From the NCBI RefSeq assembly GCF_002001175.1, contig NZ_MUNT01000006.1, positions 248,001 to 312,000 on the forward strand: 64,000 nt of DNA, read 5' to 3'. This DNA comes from Rhodanobacter sp. C03. Lineage in GTDB: Bacteria > Pseudomonadota > Gammaproteobacteria > Xanthomonadales > Rhodanobacteraceae. This document shows, piece after piece, positions 28,581 through 37,896 of this stretch; the first letter of the stretch is position 1, and every line of letters begins with the position of its first letter. The position numbers and the translations under genes were made by a program. A model generated the notes under the pieces. It was given only the letters and a program-made list of their open reading frames with translations. It had not been told where the DNA came from and made no database searches.

Positions 28581-29939
28581 TCAGCCACCGGCCACGTTGA
28601 ATAGCTGGAATTCGCGAATGCGTGTCGTGCAAACGCTGGACAGAATATTCAGGCGAACCTTGGTGGTGGTCGCCGGCGTGAAACGGTCGATCTTCATGTG
28701 ACCAAGGGCTTCGGCTTTGGCCACTGGCACCCATGTATCGTGGGCCCATACTTCGATCGCGTACTTCTGCACGCATTGACCGTCGTTAAGCCACTCCATG
28801 GTGAGGGCACGATCGATGGTGACGGGTTTCGCGAAATCGACTTCCAGCGTTGCGTGATGCGAATCTTCCGCTGCTGACCAGAAGGTGTCGGGGTTGCCAT
28901 CCAGGGCCGTCGAGGTATTCGTATCGGTGGCGGCATGCTGCCGGGCCAGATCCTTGTCGATGCCGTAGCGTGCGTGAAGTGCTGCACCGAATTCCTTGAG
29001 GCGTGCAACGTCGGCATCGGGCAACACGCCGTGTCGATTCGGTGCGATGCCAAGCATCAGCTGGCCTCCACGTCCAACGCTGTTTTCCCAGATATCGATC
29101 AGCTCATCGACGCTTTTCAAGGTCTTGTCGCTGTCCGGATGCCAGAACCATTGCAGTTTGTGCAGCGGTGTATCCACTTCCACCGGACGCCAGCGCAACT
29201 CGCCGTGGCGGTCGATCGCATTCCAGTTTTCGTCGTGGATATGGCCGTCTTCGCTTCCGACCCAGCGAATGTCGCCGTAGTCGAACAAGGCCACATCGGC
29301 GAAGACCATCGTGTTCGACTGGTAGGTCCTCAGCTCTTCGATATATTTCTTGAAATCGTACACATGACCCGCGCTGCCGGCGCCATCCAGCCACCATTCG
29401 GTCAGCGGTCCATAGCTCTGGACCAGCTCATCCATCTGCGCGAGATAATATTTATCGTAGGCGGCTGCATCGGCATAGCGCGGCTCATGACGGTCCCACG
29501 GCGACAAATAGATGCCGAACCCCATGCCTTCCTTGCGGACGGCTTGCTCCGTCATTTGCACCAGGTTGCCCTTGCCATCCATCCACGGGCTGTTCTTGAC
29601 GGAGTAGTCGCTTTGCTCCGTCGGCCACAGCGCAAAACCGTCGTGATGTTTGGCGACCAGCACGAGATATGTGGCGCCGGCGGACTTGGCGGCGCGTGCC
29701 CATTGCGCCGGATCGACATGGTCGGGATTAAATACCTTGGGACTGGCCATGCCATCGCCCCATTCACGGTCGAGGAAGGTGTTGGTACCGAAATGCACGA
29801 TCACGCCGAATTCCAGATCCTGCCAATGCACCTGCTGCGGCGATGGCTTGATATCGACAAAATTCTGCGCCGAAGAAGCGCTGGTGACGCATGTGATACC
29901 GGTCGCGAAAGCGAAGATGATGCGTAAACCTATCCGCAT
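28581..29939 (-). CDS. GH29 alpha-L-fucosidase (subfamily B-like) with C-terminal discoidin-type module
   Basis: 452 residues with signal peptide (LRIIFAFATGITCVTSASSA). The TIM barrel carries EFGVIVHFGTNTFLDREWG, LVLVAKHHDGFALWPT and TEWWLDGAGSAG, whose Asp is the expected nucleophile. The last ~120 residues (TSTALDGNPDTFWSAAEDSH; REFQLFNVAGG) form an F5/8 type C/CBM32-like fold. The ALFuc-B layout suggests alpha-1,3/1,4-fucosidase activity on Lewis-type branches. The IclR gene lies 95 bases upstream on the same strand. Confidence 0.9.
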   Translation of the reverse strand: MRIGLRIIFAFATGITCVTSASSAQNFVDIKPSPQQVHWQDLEFGVIVHFGTNTFLDREWGDGMASPKVFNPDHVDPAQWARAAKSAGATYLVLVAKHHDGFALWPTEQSDYSVKNSPWMDGKGNLVQMTEQAVRKEGMGFGIYLSPWDRHEPRYADAAAYDKYYLAQMDELVQSYGPLTEWWLDGAGSAGHVYDFKKYIEELRTYQSNTMVFADVALFDYGDIRWVGSEDGHIHDENWNAIDRHGELRWRPVEVDTPLHKLQWFWHPDSDKTLKSVDELIDIWENSVGRGGQLMLGIAPNRHGVLPDADVARLKEFGAALHARYGIDKDLARQHAATDTNTSTALDGNPDTFWSAAEDSHHATLEVDFAKPVTIDRALTMEWLNDGQCVQKYAIEVWAHDTWVPVAKAEALGHMKIDRFTPATTTKVRLNILSSVCTTRIREFQLFNVAGG

Positions 29940-30034
29940 GTTTTCTGGTCCTGCGTTGATGTGTTCCTAGTTGACGTCGAACCTCAGCGAAGGCATCAGG
30001 CACTTGGCGTAACTGATGCGCGGCGGCCCATTGC

Positions 30035-30814
30035 TCAGTCGGGACGAGCGGCGGCCCCGAAGTGCAGCGCGTCGGAAATTTCCTGGGTCGCGTGTTGCAG
30101 TTCGGCGATCACGTCGTCCATGGTGGTCCGCGCTTCGGTTCGCTGCGCGATGAATGGAATGGTGAGCGCGCACACGGCGCGTCCATGTTGCAGCACCGGT
30201 GCGGAAAGATCGGTAACCGCATCGACGACTTGGCTAGGCTCGCTGGCGTAACCACGTTCGCGCAGTTTGACCAGCAGCTTGGTCAGCTTCTTGCGGTCCA
30301 GCGTCGGCTCGTATTTGACGATCATGTCCAGCCAGCGCTCACGCACCGCGGCGTCCTGGAAGGCGAGCAGCACGTGACCCGACGTGGATTGGGACATGGG
30401 GCGACGGTGCCCGACACGCACGACCAGGGCGACCTCACCCGGGGGGTCCACACGGGTGATCACCACGATTTGTTCGTGCGAGGGCACGACCAGGTGGCAT
30501 GCCTGTCCGCTGATGTCCGCCAGTTGGTGCATGACTGGCAGCGCCGCTTCGATCATGCTTTTTACCGGTGGCTGCTCCATGCCCAGGCGGAACAGCCGCG
30601 TGGTGACCGAATAGCCGGAGTCGCCCTCGCCACGCGTGATGTAGTCACGCTCTTCGAGTACCAGCAGCATGCGAAAAATCTCGCCGCGCGAACGACCGAC
30701 ACCTTCGGAAATCTCGGCGATGCTTAGCGGCTTGTGTGCACCCGCCAGCAGCTCGAGTATGTCCAGCCCTTTGTCGAGCGCGGGCGCGCGGTATTTGGGG
30801 GTCTGAGTTGGCAT
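30035..30814 (-). CDS. IclR family transcriptional regulator
   Basis: 259 residues. The N-terminal winged HTH is ALDKGLDILELLAGAHKPLS followed by IAEISEGVGRSRGEIFRML. The C-terminal effector domain has SGQACHLVVPSHEQIVVI, RPMSQSTSGHVLLAF and YASEPSQVVDAVTDLSAPV. The ATG at 30814 has AAGGA upstream. It is divergent from the fucose permease gene and precedes a fucosidase gene, so it probably governs fucose use with a pathway intermediate as ligand. Confidence 0.92.
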   Translation of the reverse strand: MPTQTPKYRAPALDKGLDILELLAGAHKPLSIAEISEGVGRSRGEIFRMLLVLEERDYITRGEGDSGYSVTTRLFRLGMEQPPVKSMIEAALPVMHQLADISGQACHLVVPSHEQIVVITRVDPPGEVALVVRVGHRRPMSQSTSGHVLLAFQDAAVRERWLDMIVKYEPTLDRKKLTKLLVKLRERGYASEPSQVVDAVTDLSAPVLQHGRAVCALTIPFIAQRTEARTTMDDVIAELQHATQEISDALHFGAAARPD

Positions 30815-31016
30815 GACTTTCCTTCCGTTGTGGCGGCCAGCTCGCCGCCTGTAGTACGACGCCGTCACGTATCTTGCCTTGACGATCAGGCGAATATGTT
30901 GCGGCGCGTCTTGTCTTGCAGGTGAATTATCGTTTCATATTTGCACATGTCGGTCATGCCGTCACGCTGGTTCCGCAATTCGCGCTCGTGCGCGCCGATG
31001 GGAGAAGAGGGTGGCT
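30815..31016. promoter_or_regulatory. Divergent iclR / fucose permease promoter region
   Basis: 202 bases. TGAATTATC at 30923 recurs at 39093 upstream of the fucose operon, and the reverse complement of GTTTCATAT at 30932 reads ATATGAAAC, resembling the ATATGAAA motif of the other catabolic promoters. These are candidate IclR sites. Confidence 0.4.
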
Positions 31017-32330
31017 GTGCAGACGGTTTCAGAAGACCACACCATGCCGATGGCCGGCGCCGCGCCAACCGACCGCCCATCCTGGTTGCCACTGGTCCTG
31101 ATCGTCAGCCTGTTCTTTCTCTGGGGAGGCGCGAACAATCTCAACGATGTGCTGATCGCGCAATTCAAGAAAGCGTTCGTACTCAGTGATTTTCGCGCCG
31201 GGTTGGTGCAGAGCGCGTTCTACCTCGGGTACTTCCTGGTCGCGATGCCGGCGGGCATGTACATGCGTCGCTTCGGCTACAAAAGCGCCGTGGTATTCGG
31301 GCTCGCGCTTTACGGTGTGGGTGCACTGTTGTTCTGGCCGGCCGCGGCGTCGTCCACCTATGGCCTGTTTCTGGTCGCCTTGTTCGTGATTGCCAGCGGA
31401 CTGGCCTTTCTGGAGACATCGGCCAATCCCTTCGTTACCTTGCTCGGCCCGCGAGAAACAGCGACGCGTCGGCTCAATCTGGCACAGGCCTTCAACCCGC
31501 TGGGTTCGATCGCGGGCATCCTGATCGGCCAGCATTTCATTTTTTCGGGGGTCGATCATTCGTCTGCCCAGCTGGCGGCGATGAACGTTGCGGAACGTAC
31601 GGCCTACTACGCCACCGAGACGCGCGCCGTGCAATGGCCGTATCTGGTCATCGGTGTCGTGGTCTTGGGCTGGGCCATGCTGGTCCTGCTGACACGTTTT
31701 CCAAGGACGACGGCGACTCACGGCGCGTCAGCATCGGCGGGCGGGGGCCGGGTGCTGCGCGCGTTGCTGCGCGACCGGCGTTTCGTCGGTGCGTTGTTCG
31801 CGCAGTTCTTCTACGTCGGTGCGCAGGTAGGTGTATGGAGTTACACCATTCGTTATGTGCAGGCCACGATGCCGGGTACGTCATCCAGGGATGCCGCCAA
31901 TTTCCTCACCGCGGGGCTGCTGAGTTTCATGGTGGGACGTTTTGCGGGTACCGCGCTGATGAAATATCTGGCCCCGGTGCGGCTGTTGATGGCGTTCGCC
32001 GCAGTGAATATCGCATTGACTCTGTTTGCCGTGTTCCAGCCGGGCATCCACGGCGCCTATGCGCTCGTGGCGTGCAGCTTTTTCATGTCGGTGATGTACC
32101 CGACGGTGTTTGCCCTGGGCGTGGAAGGACGCGGCGACGACGAGCGCAAACTCGGTTCGGCGTTGCTCGTCATGACCATTATTGGCGGTGCGGTGCTTAC
32201 CGCGCTGATGGGCGCGGTATCCGACCTGAGCAGCATGGCGTGGGCGATGACCGTGCCTGCGTGCAGTTTCATGGTGGTGCTGCTGTTCGCCTGGCAGCGA
32301 CATCGACATCCCGTGGAGAGTAACGGCTGA
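31017..32330 (+). CDS. fucP: FucP-like L-fucose:H+ symporter (MFS)
   Basis: 437 residues, twelve membrane helices. The opening LVSLFFLWGGANNLNDVLI-type segment (here LIVSLFFLWGGANNLNDVLI), FLETSANPFVTLLGP, RLNLAQAFNPLGSIAG and SVMYPTVFALGVEG are characteristic of FucP. It should bring L-fucose released in the periplasm into the cell. GTG at 31017 was chosen because GGAGAAGAGG lies six bases before it; ATG at 31044 is the alternative. The mutarotase gene overlaps its stop by one base. Confidence 0.92.
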   Translation: MQTVSEDHTMPMAGAAPTDRPSWLPLVLIVSLFFLWGGANNLNDVLIAQFKKAFVLSDFRAGLVQSAFYLGYFLVAMPAGMYMRRFGYKSAVVFGLALYGVGALLFWPAAASSTYGLFLVALFVIASGLAFLETSANPFVTLLGPRETATRRLNLAQAFNPLGSIAGILIGQHFIFSGVDHSSAQLAAMNVAERTAYYATETRAVQWPYLVIGVVVLGWAMLVLLTRFPRTTATHGASASAGGGRVLRALLRDRRFVGALFAQFFYVGAQVGVWSYTIRYVQATMPGTSSRDAANFLTAGLLSFMVGRFAGTALMKYLAPVRLLMAFAAVNIALTLFAVFQPGIHGAYALVACSFFMSVMYPTVFALGVEGRGDDERKLGSALLVMTIIGGAVLTALMGAVSDLSSMAWAMTVPACSFMVVLLFAWQRHRHPVESNG

Positions 32331-32671
32331 TGTCACGTCATTACTATGCGTTGGATTTGCGTGACGATGCCGCCGCCATCGCCGAATACGAACGCTTGCA
32401 TCGACCGGGAAATGTCTGGCCCGAGATCATCGCGTCGATCCGTGCGTCGGGGATAGAGAAGATGGAAATCTTTCGTACCGGGAATCGGTTGGTGATGGTG
32501 GTGCAGGTAGCGGATGGCTACGATGCATCGGCTAGGCGCGATGCAGACGATCCGAAAACGCAAGTGTGGGAGGCGCTGATGGATCGCTATCAGCAGCGCT
32601 TGCCGTGGGCTGAGGCAGGGCAGAAGTGGGTGCCCATGACGCGCATTTTTTCGCTGACGTCGATGAAATGA
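32330..32671 (+). CDS. L-fucose/L-rhamnose-type mutarotase (DUF718)
   Basis: 113 residues, the full length of the RhaM/DUF718 family. HYYALDLRDDAAAIAEYERL followed by HRPGNVWPEII and SGIEKMEIFRTGNRLVMV are the family hallmarks; the active-site His is in the YERLH segment. It interconverts alpha and beta anomers of deoxysugars. Coupling to fucP by TGATG makes L-fucose the likely substrate, giving the anomer used by the dehydrogenase. It is not related to E. coli FucU. Confidence 0.88.
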   Translation: MSRHYYALDLRDDAAAIAEYERLHRPGNVWPEIIASIRASGIEKMEIFRTGNRLVMVVQVADGYDASARRDADDPKTQVWEALMDRYQQRLPWAEAGQKWVPMTRIFSLTSMK

Positions 32672-32741
32672 GCGCAGCGAATCCCGACATGCTCGGCGTA
32701 TCTCGTGTTGATTCGCGTCGAGATTCAACCAGGTATCGTCG

Positions 32742-32765
32742 TCATTCCGGCTTTCCCAGGAATGA
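32742..32765. terminator. Hairpin between convergent mutarotase and lldD-like genes
   Basis: TCATTCC/GGAATGA with a ten-base loop. The sequence resembles the dispersed hairpins often seen between convergent genes; its role as terminator is likely but unproven. Confidence 0.4.
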
Positions 32766-32803
32766 TGGGAAATTCGCCTCTCGGCTGTGAACACTGCCGA
32801 TTT

Positions 32804-33961
32804 TCAGCGCATTCCAGCATCGCCACGCCAGATCACATCGGCCGAAATAGCACGTACATCCGTCTGCCCGGTCAAGGCCATGCTCACGCTCAATTCGCGG
32901 CGAATCAGCTCGATCGCCTGCGTCACGCCGGCCTCACCGTTCGCACCCAGGCCATAAAGAAAGGCTTTGCCGATCAACCCGGCATGCGCCCCGCAGGCCA
33001 GCGCCTTGAGCAAATCCTGGCCGCTGAGAATGCCGCCATCAAACAGCACCTGCAGGCGATCGCCGACCGCCTGCACGATGGAGGGCAGCACCTCGATGCT
33101 GGCCGGCGCACCATCCAGCTGACGGCCGCCGTGATTGGACACGACGATGGCGTCGACGCCATGGTCCGCCGCGATACGGGCATCTTCCGGATCGAGTATG
33201 CCTTTGATGATCAACTTGCCGGGCCACAGCGCGCGGATCCATTCGAGGTCTTCCCAGGTCAGGGTCGGATCAAACTGCTTGGCGATCCACTGCGCCAGCG
33301 TGGAGAGGCTGTCGGTATTCTCGATACGTCCCTTCAAGTTGCCGAACGAGCGACTGGGCGCGTGCAACATGCTCCAGGCCCAGCGTGGCTTGCTGAGCAT
33401 GTCGAACAGATTGTGCAAGGTAATCCGCGGCGGCACCGACAAACCGTTCTTGATCTCGCGATGACGTTGGCCTTGCACGGTCAAGTCAGCGGTCAGCATC
33501 AGCGCACTGCAACCGACGGCCTTGGCGCGCTCGATCAGTTCGCGCGTAAAGCCGCGATCGCGCATGACGTACACCTGGAACCAGAACGGGGTCTTCACCG
33601 CGTCGCGTACTTGTTCGATCGAGCAGATCGACACCGTACTCAGACAGAACGGGATGCCGGCCTTCGCGGCGGCGCGTGCGCCGAGAATCTCGCCGCCGCC
33701 GCGCTGCAGGCCGGTGAGGCCGGTCGGGGCAATCGCCAGCGGCATCGATACCGGCTGGCCGACAATGTCGGTCGCCAGCGATCGGTTGTCGACGTTGCGC
33801 ATCACCCGTTGCCGCAGGCTTATCCGCGCCAGCGCCGCGTGATTCGCCCGCAAGGTGGTTTCTTCGTACGAGCCGCGATCGGCGTATTCGAAGAAGGCAC
33901 GCGGAACGCGGCGCCTGGCCAGTTCACGCAAATCGGCAACGCTGGTGACGGGAGTGGTCAT
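32804..33961 (-). CDS. lldD: FMN-dependent alpha-hydroxy acid (L-lactate) dehydrogenase
   Basis: 385 residues. [63 protein letters not shown] and the catalytic [15 protein letters not shown] (His base) identify the LldD/glycolate oxidase family. Being last in the fucose operon and overlapping fucD by four bases (ATGA), it most likely oxidises the L-lactate made from fucose to pyruvate, passing electrons to the respiratory chain. The frame is open upstream to 34501, but that part is only the antisense of fucD. Confidence 0.92.
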   Translation of the reverse strand: MTTPVTSVADLRELARRRVPRAFFEYADRGSYEETTLRANHAALARISLRQRVMRNVDNRSLATDIVGQPVSMPLAIAPTGLTGLQRGGGEILGARAAAKAGIPFCLSTVSICSIEQVRDAVKTPFWFQVYVMRDRGFTRELIERAKAVGCSALMLTADLTVQGQRHREIKNGLSVPPRITLHNLFDMLSKPRWAWSMLHAPSRSFGNLKGRIENTDSLSTLAQWIAKQFDPTLTWEDLEWIRALWPGKLIIKGILDPEDARIAADHGVDAIVVSNHGGRQLDGAPASIEVLPSIVQAVGDRLQVLFDGGILSGQDLLKALACGAHAGLIGKAFLYGLGANGEAGVTQAIELIRRELSVSMALTGQTDVRAISADVIWRGDAGMR

Positions 33962-35277
33962 TGCGCCCTTGCCACATCGACTGGTTCGCGCCACGCAGGA
34001 CCATCCGGGTAACGATAGTGCGCCAGCGTGCTCGCATGCATTTTTGCGGAAAAGCCCGGCGACTCGGGTGCGATATAACAGCCATGGCGAATGACCACAG
34101 GGTCGACGAAATGCTCGTGCAGATGATCGACGAACTCGATCGCGCGATCGTCCTTTTTGCCGCTGATCGCCACGAAATCGGCCATCGCCAGGTGTTGCAC
34201 CAATTCGCACAAGCCGACGCCGCCGGCGTGCGGAAACACGCGTACACCGAATTTGGCGGCCAGCAGCAGGATGGCCAGGTTTTCGTTGACGCCACCGACA
34301 CGGGCGGCGTCGATCTGCACGAGGTCGACTGCGCCAGCCTGGAACAGCTGCTTGAACATGACACGGTTGTGGGTGTGCTCGCCGGTTGAAATCGGTACCG
34401 ACGCAACGGCGCGGCGGATCGCGGCGTGGCCGAGTATGTCGTCCGGGCTGGTGGGCTCCTCGGCCCATGCGATGCGCACGTCCGACAGGCGTTGCAACCA
34501 CGCAATGGCGTCACGCACATCCCAGCGCTGGTTGGCATCGACGGCGATGCCAACGTCGGGTCCGACCGTTTCGCGCGCGAGTCGGCAACGACGCACGTCG
34601 TCTTCCACATTCATGCCTACCTTGAGCTTGATGGTACGAAAGCCCGCGGCAACCGCCTCGCGTGCGAGGCGCTGCATTTTTTCATCGGCATAACCCAGCC
34701 AGCCCGGCGACGTGGTGTAGGCCGGATAGCCTTCGGCAAGCAACTGCGCAATGCGCTGTGTCTTGCTGGTGGCCGCTGCGTGGAGCATAGCCAGTGCCTC
34801 ACCCGGCGTGAGCGCGTCGGTGAGATAACGGAAATCGATGGTTGCGACCAACTGCTCGGGCGTCATGTCCGCGATGAAGCGCCATAACGGTTTGGCCGCC
34901 ATGCGCGCGGCGAGATCCCAGGCGGCGTTGATCACGGCACCGATGGCCATGTGCATCACACCTTTTTCAGGGCCGAGCCAGCGCAATTGGGAGTCGCCGA
35001 CCAGACGCTTTGCGAAGCCGCCCAGATCGCCGATCACTTCGTCGAGGTTGAGCCCCAGAACATGGTGAGCCAGGGCGTCGATGGCTACTTTCTGTACGTC
35101 GTTGCCGCGGCCGATGGTGAACGCGAAGCCGTAACCGTCCATGCCGGGTTGATCGGTGCGCATGACGACGTAGGCAGCCGAGTAGTCCGGGTCGGGATTC
35201 ATCGCATCCGAGCCATCCAGCTCCCGAGAGGTCGGAAAGCGGACATCGTAAGTGTCCAAAGCCGTGATCTTTGTCAT
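33958..35277 (-). CDS. fucD: L-fuconate dehydratase (enolase superfamily)
   Basis: 439 residues, matching Xanthomonas FucD in length and key stretches: [44 protein letters not shown] (catalytic Lys), [39 protein letters not shown] (His region) and [16 protein letters not shown]. It dehydrates L-fuconate to 2-keto-3-deoxy-L-fuconate with Mg2+. It is the fifth gene of the operon, 43 bases after the FAH-family gene, with GGAAAGG upstream. Confidence 0.95.
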   Translation of the reverse strand: MTKITALDTYDVRFPTSRELDGSDAMNPDPDYSAAYVVMRTDQPGMDGYGFAFTIGRGNDVQKVAIDALAHHVLGLNLDEVIGDLGGFAKRLVGDSQLRWLGPEKGVMHMAIGAVINAAWDLAARMAAKPLWRFIADMTPEQLVATIDFRYLTDALTPGEALAMLHAAATSKTQRIAQLLAEGYPAYTTSPGWLGYADEKMQRLAREAVAAGFRTIKLKVGMNVEDDVRRCRLARETVGPDVGIAVDANQRWDVRDAIAWLQRLSDVRIAWAEEPTSPDDILGHAAIRRAVASVPISTGEHTHNRVMFKQLFQAGAVDLVQIDAARVGGVNENLAILLLAAKFGVRVFPHAGGVGLCELVQHLAMADFVAISGKKDDRAIEFVDHLHEHFVDPVVIRHGCYIAPESPGFSAKMHASTLAHYRYPDGPAWREPVDVARAQ

Positions 35278-35320
35278 GCAGTGACCTTTCCAGAGTAAAC
35301 GGTGTGCAACATCGTCAGAG

Positions 35321-36184
35321 TCATGCCGCGTGCTCGTCGGAGGGATGTGCGCGAACCTGCTGGCGCTGTCGCCCGAGCCCATCAATGCCGAGTTCGATCA
35401 CGTCGCCAGGGCGTAGATAGATCTGGGGTTTTTGTCCGAGGCCAACGCCCGAAGGCGTACCCGTGCTGATGACGTCGCCAGGCAACAGAGTCATGTATCG
35501 GCTGATGTGGCTCACCAGTGTGGCCACGTTGAATATCATCGTGCGTGTATGCCCGTTCTGGTAACGGTGCCCGTTGACCTCCAACCAAAGGTGGAGATTC
35601 TGCGGATCGGGAACCTCATCGGTAGTCACCAGGCATGGGCCGAGTGGTCCGAACGTGTCGCAGCTTTTGCCTTTGACCCATTGGCCGCCGTGGTCGAACT
35701 GGAACGCGCGCTCGGACAGGTCGTTCACCACGAGATAGCCGGCGACATGCGCGAGTGCGTTCTCGACCGAGATGCTACGGGCTGTCTCGCCGATGACAAC
35801 GCCAAGCTCCACTTCCCAGTCGGTCTTGAGGGAGCCCTGCGGAATGATCACGTCATCGTTGGGACCCATGATCGCGCTGGTGGCTTTCATGAAGAGCACT
35901 GGCTGTTCGGGCACCTGCGCGTTGGTTTCCGCGGCGTGTTCGGCGTAGTTCATGCCGACGCAGATCATCTTGCTGACATGCGACAGTGGCGTGCCGTAGC
36001 GAGGTTGGCCAGCTACAGCGGGCAGTGTTTGCGGGTTGATTGCCGCGATGCGCGCAAGGCCATCGCGGCCAAGCACGTTTGCATCGATGTCGTTGATGAT
36101 GGCCGAAAGGTCACGAAGCATGCCAGCTTCGTCAATGAGGCCGGGCTTTTCCTTGCCGGGAGCACCGTAACGTACCAGTTTCAT
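35321..36184 (-). CDS. FAH-family hydrolase, probable 2,4-diketo-3-deoxy-L-fuconate hydrolase
   Basis: 287 residues. [31 protein letters not shown], the metal site in [40 protein letters not shown] and [15 protein letters not shown] are typical of the fumarylacetoacetate-hydrolase family. In the L-fucose pathway of Xanthomonas-type bacteria this enzyme splits the diketo acid into pyruvate and L-lactate. Position between the SDR and fucD genes supports that assignment. AAGGGG precedes the ATG. Confidence 0.9.
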   Translation of the reverse strand: MKLVRYGAPGKEKPGLIDEAGMLRDLSAIINDIDANVLGRDGLARIAAINPQTLPAVAGQPRYGTPLSHVSKMICVGMNYAEHAAETNAQVPEQPVLFMKATSAIMGPNDDVIIPQGSLKTDWEVELGVVIGETARSISVENALAHVAGYLVVNDLSERAFQFDHGGQWVKGKSCDTFGPLGPCLVTTDEVPDPQNLHLWLEVNGHRYQNGHTRTMIFNVATLVSHISRYMTLLPGDVISTGTPSGVGLGQKPQIYLRPGDVIELGIDGLGRQRQQVRAHPSDEHAA

Positions 36185-36201
36185 GCATGCGCCCCTTGCG
36201 C

Positions 36202-36948
36202 TCAGTTGGACCAGCCACCGTCCACGACGTGGATGGTGCCGGTGGTGAAGGCGGATTCGTCGGATGCCAGATACAACGCCAGTGCAGCGATTTCCTCGGG
36301 CTCACCCAGACGTCCCATCGGTTGGCGCTCGGCGAAGCTTCGCCAGTGAGCCGCTTCGTCGCCGCCGAGCGCGCGTACGCGCCCGGTCAGCGACGGTGTT
36401 TTCACCGTACCCGGACAGATCGCGTTGCAGCGCACGCCGCGCGCGACGAAATCCGCAGCGATTGAACGGGTCAGGCCGATCACGGCGCCCTTGGTGGCGC
36501 CATAAGCAAAACGGTTCGGTACGCCTTTGACGCTGGAGGCGACCGATGCCATGTTGATGATGCTGCCCTTGCCGCGCTCGAGCATGCCGGGAAGTACGGC
36601 CTTGCACAGATGGAACATGCTGTCGACATTGATCGCGAACGAGCGACGCCAGCTGTCATCGTCGGTATCCAGGATGCTTCCCGCGTGTACGTAGCCGGCA
36701 CAGTTGAACAACACATCGAATGGACCGGATGTACTGACCAATGCTGCGATGCTGTCCGCATCGGTCACGTCCAGCACCTTGGTGGCGAGCGATGGATGCT
36801 CTGCCATCAGGCTGGCGAGCGCGCTGCTATCGATATCGGTGGCGAGGACCTGGGCACCGGCCTGCGCAAAGGCGAGGGCAGTAGCATGACCGATGCCGGC
36901 GCCCGCCGCCGTGACAAGTGCACGCTTGCCGGATAGACGCCCACTCAT
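36202..36948 (-). CDS. SDR, probable 2-keto-3-deoxy-L-fuconate dehydrogenase
   Basis: 248 residues. ALVTAAGAGIGHATALAFAQ binds NAD, LATDIDSSAL has the acidic residue that favours NAD over NADP, NCAGYVHAG and INMASVASSVKGV follow, then YGATKGAV (Tyr/Lys). It oxidises the C4 hydroxyl to give the 2,4-diketo acid consumed by the next enzyme. AAGGAG lies upstream of the ATG. It ends 17 bases before the FAH-family gene and follows the lactonase by 72 bases. Confidence 0.9.
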   Translation of the reverse strand: MSGRLSGKRALVTAAGAGIGHATALAFAQAGAQVLATDIDSSALASLMAEHPSLATKVLDVTDADSIAALVSTSGPFDVLFNCAGYVHAGSILDTDDDSWRRSFAINVDSMFHLCKAVLPGMLERGKGSIINMASVASSVKGVPNRFAYGATKGAVIGLTRSIAADFVARGVRCNAICPGTVKTPSLTGRVRALGGDEAAHWRSFAERQPMGRLGEPEEIAALALYLASDESAFTTGTIHVVDGGWSN

Positions 36949-37020
36949 GCGGCATCTCCTTTGGCATCGCTTTTATCCCGGATGCGAAACGATGTGGCAG
37001 GCATGATCATGGCGGTGCTC

Positions 37021-37896
37021 CTACATATGGTTCGGAACGAGAGAGTCGATATCCAGTGCGTAAAAACGCACCGCGTTGGCGGCGAATACATCCGCCTGCG
37101 AGCCTGATGAGTAGCGCTCGGTCAGCATCTTGGCCATACGAAGCCAGTGGCCAAAGTCGGCATGTGTCGTGAGCACAGGCCAGTCGCTTCCCCACATCAG
37201 TCGCTTCGAGCCGAAGTGCGCAAACAGAGCGTCTACATATGGTTCTATCGCGTCGTCATGGACGGGTTCGTCGAGAAGCGTGAGCAGGCCTGACAGCTTG
37301 CAGTGAAGCTGAGGGTGCTGGGCCAACTCGTCGATCCAGCGAACCCACGGATCGAACCCGCCGCTGGCAATGGCTGGCTTGCCCGCGTGGTCGAGCACAA
37401 CACTTAATTGCGGGTTTCGTTGCAGTCGACGACGAAGCGCGGGCCATTGCGGCATGCCGACCAGCGCATCAAAGGCCACGCCGCAATCCTGCATGCAATC
37501 GAAAGCGCGATCGAGCGATGGCTTTGCCAGCCAGTCCGGATCGGCGATGTCCTGGGCCATCGGGCGCAATCCGCATAGCAGTCCGTCACCGTCGCGAATC
37601 AGGGCATCGATGCGAGCGCCCACGTCGGGGGATTCCAGATCGACCCAGCCGACAACCCCGGCGACGGCGGGGTCGAGACGCGCCAGTTCAAACAGGTAGC
37701 GTGTTTCTTCCTCGGTGGGTGCGGCTTGCACGAGCACGCTGAACTTGACGCCTGCAGCTTCCCGTTGCGCGCATAGATCGACCGGCAGAAAAGCCTGGCG
37801 CAATGCCATCGGCGCCTGCGCCAGCCAACCATAATCGCCGCGCGCTGGCTGCCAATAGTGTTGATGCGCATCGACAACCGTCAGGGCGTTGGTCAT
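37021..37896 (-). CDS. Amidohydrolase_2 family, probable L-fuconolactonase
   Basis: 291 residues. The metal-binding VVDAHQHYWQPARGDYGWL (HxH) opens the TIM barrel. GLRPMAQDIADPDWL, VVLDHAGKPAI, LHCKLSGLLTL and the Asp in LMWGSDWPVLT complete the site. The family hydrolyses sugar lactones; here L-fucono-lactone to L-fuconate. It overlaps the aldo/keto reductase stop by four bases (ATGA). Confidence 0.92.
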   Translation of the reverse strand: MTNALTVVDAHQHYWQPARGDYGWLAQAPMALRQAFLPVDLCAQREAAGVKFSVLVQAAPTEEETRYLFELARLDPAVAGVVGWVDLESPDVGARIDALIRDGDGLLCGLRPMAQDIADPDWLAKPSLDRAFDCMQDCGVAFDALVGMPQWPALRRRLQRNPQLSVVLDHAGKPAIASGGFDPWVRWIDELAQHPQLHCKLSGLLTLLDEPVHDDAIEPYVDALFAHFGSKRLMWGSDWPVLTTHADFGHWLRMAKMLTERYSSGSQADVFAANAVRFYALDIDSLVPNHM

